NCBI GenBank assembly: GCA_002887195.1 | Contig: PJAB01001032.1 | Coordinates: 1 to 18,005 of the forward strand | Length of the DNA stretch: 18,005 nt | Origin: Chrysochromulina parva | Lineage: Eukaryota; Haptophyta; Prymnesiales; Chrysochromulinaceae | Direction: 5' to 3' | Shown here: piece after piece, positions 14,992 through 18,005 of the stretch | Layout: every line of letters begins with the position of its first letter | How positions within the stretch are numbered: the stretch's first letter is position 1 | The notes under the pieces: model-generated | Told to the model about the DNA's origin: nothing | Seen by the model: the letters and a program-made list of their open reading frames with translations, nothing else | Databases searched by the model: none | Program-made: the position numbers and the translations under genes

Positions 14992-15708
14992 ATGACGATA
15001 ACTCACGTGCAAAAGGTGCTTCTGGCGGCCATGGCCGGTAGCTCCTCGGCCTGGCAGCTAGCCATCACGCCAGTCTCATTTTGCTCCCGTGCCGCGCCGC
15101 CACTTATGTGCGCGGAGCCCGAGCGGCAGGCTCAGCGCGATACGCCGCGGCCGCCATCTGCTCTGTCACTTCTTGCAGCGACGGTACCTGCAGCGGCTGT
15201 GGTTCCAACTGATGGCGCAGCCTGCGATCCGACACTTACCCCCGACCAGCGCCGACGCAACGTGGCGCTCGCCATCGCTGCGCCGTTCGCAGCGACGCTC
15301 GCATATGCATTGCAGCGGCTCAACCCGGTCAACCCGGTCGCGCTGCTCACTCGCATGGAGGAACGCTCGCCAGCGCTGTCGGACGCGCTGGCTAGCGGCA
15401 ATCCCACACTTGTTGAGTTCTATGCGCCGTGGTGCACCTCGTGCAAGGAGGCGGCGCCGAGCATGATGCGGATGCAAGCGCACTACCAGGGCCGCGTCAA
15501 CTTTGTGGTCGTCAACGGGGATGACCCGCGCAACCTGGATCTGGTGCGCCTCTTCGGCGTGGACGGCATCCCGCACCTGTCGCTCATCAGTAGTGAGCGC
15601 AAGCTCGCAGGCACGCTCGTCGGCGCCGTGCCCGAGCGCGTCGTCGAGTCATCCCTCGAAGCTCTGGCTGCAGGGAAGCCGCTTCCGTACGGGGCGTCTG
15701 AAGGGTAA
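14992..15708 (+). CDS. HCF164: HCF164/TxlA-type thioredoxin-like protein, plastid thylakoid
   Basis: The 238-residue frame has a hydrophobic N-terminus (VQKVLLAAMAGSSSAWQLAI) followed by a Ser/Arg/Pro-rich stretch, like a bipartite signal plus transit peptide of a complex plastid. One membrane segment follows (about 90-107, NVALAIAAPFAATLAYAL), then a thioredoxin domain with WCTSC (active-site C148 and C151). HYQGRVNFVVVNGDD, LVRLFGVDGIPHLSLI with the cis-Pro, and a C-terminus LEALAAGKPLPYG follow plant HCF164 closely. HCF164 carries reducing power into the thylakoid lumen and is needed for cytochrome b6f assembly (c-type haem/disulfide handling). The domain should face the lumen. The TAA is 104 bp before the NAA20 start on the same strand. 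No intron is needed in the frame. Confidence 0.88.
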   Translation: MTITHVQKVLLAAMAGSSSAWQLAITPVSFCSRAAPPLMCAEPERQAQRDTPRPPSALSLLAATVPAAAVVPTDGAACDPTLTPDQRRRNVALAIAAPFAATLAYALQRLNPVNPVALLTRMEERSPALSDALASGNPTLVEFYAPWCTSCKEAAPSMMRMQAHYQGRVNFVVVNGDDPRNLDLVRLFGVDGIPHLSLISSERKLAGTLVGAVPERVVESSLEALAAGKPLPYGASEG

Positions 15709-15781
15709 TTAAGTAATGTTTGCAGCACGAACGTTTTATGTGAGTTCCACCATTCACGCGCCTTTCACGCGCCTGCGGGAT

Positions 15782-15800
15782 CACACCCGCACAGGGTGTG
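15782..15800. repeat. Small hairpin just upstream of the NAA20 start
   Basis: CACACCC-gcaca-GGGTGTG: perfect 7-bp arms with a 5-nt loop, 12 bp before the ATG at 15813, so probably in the 5' UTR where it could slow initiation. Just before it CACGCGCCT occurs twice. Confidence 0.6.
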
Positions 15801-15812
15801 GAAGGCAGCGCG

Positions 15813-16412
15813 ATGTGCACGATGCGCCAATTCTCGACGTTCGACGTGCTGAAGTTCAACAACGTGAACTTGGATCCGCTCACCGAGACGTACAACATGT
15901 CCTTCTACCTGCAGTACCTCGCACGGTGGCCCGAATTCTGCTTCACCGCCGAGGCGCCGACCCGCCGAGCGATGGGCTGTAAGCACGCACACCCCTCCGC
16001 TCCTGGATGCCACGATGCGCGTCTGAGCAGTTGGTTTTGGTGCCACTCCGCAGATATTCTGGGCAAGGCGGAATCGTTTCAAAACGAGGTCAACTCTTGG
16101 CACGGTCACGTCACCGCTGTCACTGTGCCTCCCGAGTACCGCCGGCTCGGGATGGCAACACAGCTGATGACGATGCTCGAAAAGCAGTCCGAGCGCGCCA
16201 AGGGCTTCTTCGTCGACCTCTTCGTGCGCCGCTCCAATCAGCTTGCAATAGACATGTACACCAAGTTTGGGTACTCATTGTACCGCCAGGTGATAGGCTA
16301 CTACAGCGGTGAGGAGGATGCCTACGACATGCGAAAGGCCCTGTCGCGCGACGTGGACAGGAAGAGCATCATACCGCTATCAAAGCCAGTGTACCCCGAC
16401 GAGCTAGACTGA
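15813..16412 (+). CDS. NAA20: N-terminal acetyltransferase NatB catalytic subunit
   Basis: Exons 15813-15978 and 16054-16412 give 174 residues, close to the roughly 178 of human NAA20. MCTMRQFSTFDVLKFNNVNL at the start aligns gap-free with the animal N-terminus, which fixes the ATG at 15813 rather than upstream codons. LDPLTETYNMSFYLQYLARWPE, then after splicing AMGYILGKAE, WHGHVTAVTV, EYRRLGMA (acetyl-CoA-binding R-R-x-G-x-A, about 82-89), GFFVDLFVRRSNQ and EDAYDMRKALSRD are all NAA20 signatures. The enzyme, with NAA25, acetylates Met-Asp/Glu/Asn/Gln N-termini of nascent proteins in the cytosol at ribosomes. Nothing needed for catalysis appears missing. Confidence 0.95.
   Translation: MCTMRQFSTFDVLKFNNVNLDPLTETYNMSFYLQYLARWPEFCFTAEAPTRRAMGCKHAHPSAPGCHDARLSSWFWCHSADILGKAESFQNEVNSWHGHVTAVTVPPEYRRLGMATQLMTMLEKQSERAKGFFVDLFVRRSNQLAIDMYTKFGYSLYRQVIGYYSGEEDAYDMRKALSRDVDRKSIIPLSKPVYPDELD
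15979..16053 (+). other. Intron of NAA20 (75 nt)
   Basis: Boundaries are GGGCT|GTAAGC and CACTCCGCAG|ATATT, phase 1. Splicing yields MGYILGKAE, matching NAA20. Unspliced, the 75 nt are a multiple of three without a stop and would insert 25 residues (CKHAHPSAPGC...) in the GNAT fold. Confidence 0.92.
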
Positions 16413-16465
16413 TCTGGTACTACTGTCCGTCTCCGTTGCAGTATTGCGCCCAACGGCGCGCTCGA

Positions 16466-16812
16466 ATGGTCGCTCGGCGCTCGCCATGCCTCGACCAGGC
16501 GTGTGAGGCCTGCCAGGCTCGCGCTGTACCGGCGGGCGGCGTGAATGGCATGTCGGCCGTCTTTCTGCAGCCGCAGGCACAGGCGCTCGTGCTGCGTGCG
16601 CCCGACAGCGCGCCGACGGGCAAACGCCAGGTCGCCTTACGAGTGGTGGAGGTTGGCGGCGGCGCGCTCAACGAGAGCAACGAGGCCGGTAGCCCTCCAT
16701 TGAAGGAAGACGCTCTGCGGCCCGCCGCCGCGCTACTTGTACGGCGAGCACACGCGACACGGTGGACGTGCTGCGCGGGGTCGGACTCTCGGAGGCGGAG
16801 GACATGCTAGGA
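16466..16812 (+). pseudogene. Fragment of a CoA-transferase family III (CaiB/BaiF) gene
   Basis: In one frame (ATG 16466 to TGA/stop near 16810), LDQACEACQARAVPAGGVNG and VFLQPQAQALVL resemble the family III pattern of a helix, then VPAGPVN, then DPQVQARG. The family's next landmark, GEHTxEVL near the C-terminus, appears as YGEHTR in a second frame (16740-16757), and the following DTVDVLRGVGLSEAED in a third. Two frame changes and a missing N-terminal two thirds (NAA20 ends only 54 bp upstream) point to a decayed fragment. A splice-acceptor-like CTCCGTTGCAG at 16431-16441 hints that it was once an internal exon. The family match is by eye and modest; chance similarity remains possible. Confidence 0.4.
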
Positions 16813-16868
16813 CATGCGAGGGCATGCGACTTGCGAGGACATGCGAGGACGCTAGGACACGCTAGGAG
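16797..16868. repeat. Degenerate decamer repeat (NAGGACATGC)
   Basis: About seven imperfect units of GAGGACATGC or TAGGACATGC, some shortened to 7-8 bp, follow the CoA-transferase fragment. The array seems to have grown out of the last coding bases (GGAGGACATGC). Confidence 0.8.
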
Positions 16869-17085
16869 TCTGTGTGCTGCTGCAGAACAAGGTTGCGGTG
16901 CAGTGCGACGATGGACGGCGATTGAGTTCTAGGTGTCCATTGAGGTAGTAATTCAAGCAAGCAAGGTAGATTCGCCGACACGGCGCGGTTTGAAGTTTTT
17001 CGAATTCCGACTGTGAATTCACAATACTCCTTCTCGCCAACGGCCCAGCCGACCCTGCGCACAGGACGCTTTTCGGCTGCAGTGA

Positions 17086-17730
17086 ATGTCCGCCTCCAAG
17101 GAAGCCATCAAGCAGCTGAAGGTCAAGACAGGCACGGTCACCCGGTGTGCTTGTGCACCAATTGTCCTGCAACGCACCGCAAAAGGCTCTGCGGGAGGCA
17201 CAGCCGCGCGTGCACTTTCACTCGTGCAACCCAAACTTGTGGCTGCTGGCAAATCTCGCCCTGATCGCACCCAGCGGCTTCCTTTCTTTTCTGTTGCGTA
17301 TCGCGCGCTCCCTTCTCGCACTGACGGTGTGCGTTGCCCGAGGTGGATCGGCAGATGCCTGAAGGACCTCGCATACACAGACAAGGAGATCAAGTCGCAG
17401 CTGGAGCGCATCGAGAAGGTCCGGCAGGATCCGGAGAAGGACGAGCACGACGTGAGGAAGCAGGAGGAGGTGCTCGCAGAGTACACTACCGCCAAGCCCT
17501 TTGAGCAGGGGCAGCTGCACGGCTACTTCACCGCACTCGAGGAGAAGGTGCTCGAGGCGCTTGAGGACGACGATCTCAAAGCAACCGAGGAGTTCTCCAA
17601 GGGAGTCGAGGCGCTCAATGCGGCGGCCCCCGTCTTGATCGAGTGCGGGAAACTGGAACAGGAGGACTGGGACGCGACATTGGCGCAACTCCCAGCAGTG
17701 GCAACGCCGCCCCCGCCCGCGCCTGCGTAG
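17086..17730 (+). CDS. TBCA: Tubulin-binding cofactor A
   Basis: Exons 17086-17144 and 17355-17730 encode 144 residues. Exon 1 gives MSASKEAIKQLKVKTGTVTR, matching the TBCA start (RxIKIKTGVVKR). Exon 2 continues CLKDLAYTDKEIKSQLERIEK, then DEHDVRKQEEVLAEYTT (compare YDIKKQAEIL) and a long helical acidic segment. The product is the three-helix-bundle chaperone that holds beta-tubulin during folding to the alpha/beta dimer in the cytosol. It is longer than the usual 105-115 residues, with an Ala/Pro-rich tail ending PPPPAPA. Unspliced, the frame stays open through the intron, giving a false 214-residue protein. The context GCAGTGAATG before the start resembles that of the kinase-PARP gene. Confidence 0.88.
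   Translation: MSASKEAIKQLKVKTGTVTRCACAPIVLQRTAKGSAGGTAARALSLVQPKLVAAGKSRPDRTQRLPFFSVAYRALPSRTDGVRCPRWIGRCLKDLAYTDKEIKSQLERIEKVRQDPEKDEHDVRKQEEVLAEYTTAKPFEQGQLHGYFTALEEKVLEALEDDDLKATEEFSKGVEALNAAAPVLIECGKLEQEDWDATLAQLPAVATPPPPAPA
17145..17354 (+). other. Intron of TBCA (210 nt)
   Basis: Boundaries are CACCCG|GTGTGC and GGATCGGCAG|ATGCC, phase 2, restoring TVTR-CLKDLAY. The donor GTGTGC is weak. The intron is a multiple of three with no in-frame stop. The exact donor is inferred from homology and could be off by a codon. Confidence 0.75.
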
Positions 17731-18005
17731 CTGTGCTGAGATATTACATTTTACTGAGAGAGAGCTCTCTGGACTCGAGACTCCTTCTCCTCCCGTGTGC
17801 TAGCCTGTGTTTCGCCCCACTGTTTGACTGCGGTACTAACTCGTAGTACAGTACAAATGACGTGACCTAGTGAAACAAGAACGTCGGAGACATCCCGAGT
17901 GAGAGGGTCCCGCCCTGGACCCTCTAGACCCCTTTTCTGGACCCTCTGGACCCCTGGACCCCTGGACCCTCTGGGACCCTCTGGACCCTCGGGACCCCCA
18001 GGCTG
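17731..18005. other. 3' flank of TBCA
   Basis: After the TBCA stop there is an AT-richer stretch, a perfect 12-bp palindrome AGAGAGCTCTCT (17759-17770), and then the GGACCC minisatellite. I see no coding region to the window end. Confidence 0.5.
17902..18000. repeat. GGACCCTCT minisatellite with an inverted start
   Basis: About nine or ten units of CTGGACCCT/CTGGACCCC of 9-10 bp run from 17917 towards the window edge and may continue beyond it. The first unit pairs with an inverted copy: AGAGGGTCC (17902-17910) against GGACCCTCT (17917-17925), a 9-bp stem with a 6-nt loop. Confidence 0.9.

Larger units (their letters stand above)
16413..17085. other. Intergenic region holding a decayed gene fragment and a decamer repeat
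   Basis: The 673 bp between NAA20 and TBCA contain the CoA-transferase remnant (16466-16812), the decamer repeat (16797-16868), and about 210 bp upstream of TBCA with no recognised feature. This stretch is AT-richer near 16925-17035 and probably holds the TBCA promoter. Confidence 0.5.

Noticed and set aside
15798..15812. Extension of NAA20 upstream to a GTG at 15798
   Set aside because: Alignment with animal NAA20 begins exactly at the ATG at 15813, and GTG starts are not expected in a nuclear gene.
1..18005. tRNA, rRNA, CRISPR, transposase, integrase or viral genes
   Set aside because: I looked for tRNA-type internal promoter boxes, repeat-spacer arrays and mobile-element or viral protein motifs and saw none that could be supported.

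Overview
This is nuclear DNA from a GC-rich, compact eukaryotic genome, most likely a flagellated alga with a complex (secondary) plastid. A haptophyte is my first guess, but I cannot prove the clade. The evidence is short GT-AG introns (72-210 nt), a nuclear HCF164-type thylakoid thioredoxin with an N-terminal targeting extension, a SHIPPO/STPG-repeat protein of the flagellar type, and conserved eukaryotic housekeeping genes (NAA20, TBCA, a CCDC174-like factor). I see no rRNA, tRNA, CRISPR array, intact transposon or viral gene.

Layout. 1-168 is the 5' end of an unidentified minus-strand gene. 346-2043 (-) is a two-domain O-methyltransferase whose two SAM-binding halves are nearly identical in DNA. 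It diverges from 2193-5282 (+), a coiled-coil / protein kinase / coiled-coil / PARP fusion, which is the most unusual protein here. After a 443-bp gap holding an odd ATG-less open frame comes 5726-7503 (-), a three-exon exostosin (GT47) glycosyltransferase. Its last intron ends in a copy of the preceding exon end. 7622-7889 (+) is a small ABM-like gene broken by a +1 shift at an AAAA run. 8271-11237 (-) is an EF-hand-like/STPG-repeat protein with two coding minisatellites.

From 11403 onward everything is on the plus strand: a type II membrane sulfotransferase-like protein with a 16-residue tandem-repeat stem (11403-12830), a strong 22-bp hairpin just after its stop, a CCDC174-like protein (13367-14587) flanked by TTGAC-pentamer inverted repeats, HCF164-like (14992-15708), NAA20 (15813-16412, one intron), a decayed CoA-transferase family III fragment (about 16466-16812), and TBCA (17086-17730, one intron). 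A GGACCCTCT minisatellite runs off the right end.

The genes do not form a pathway. The shared architecture is three tight head-to-head gene pairs (118-165 bp between start codons) in the left two thirds, then a plus-strand run. GT47 and the sulfotransferase-like protein could both act on secreted or cell-surface glycans in the Golgi, but only as an inference from family. All calls rest on reading motifs by eye; no search was run.
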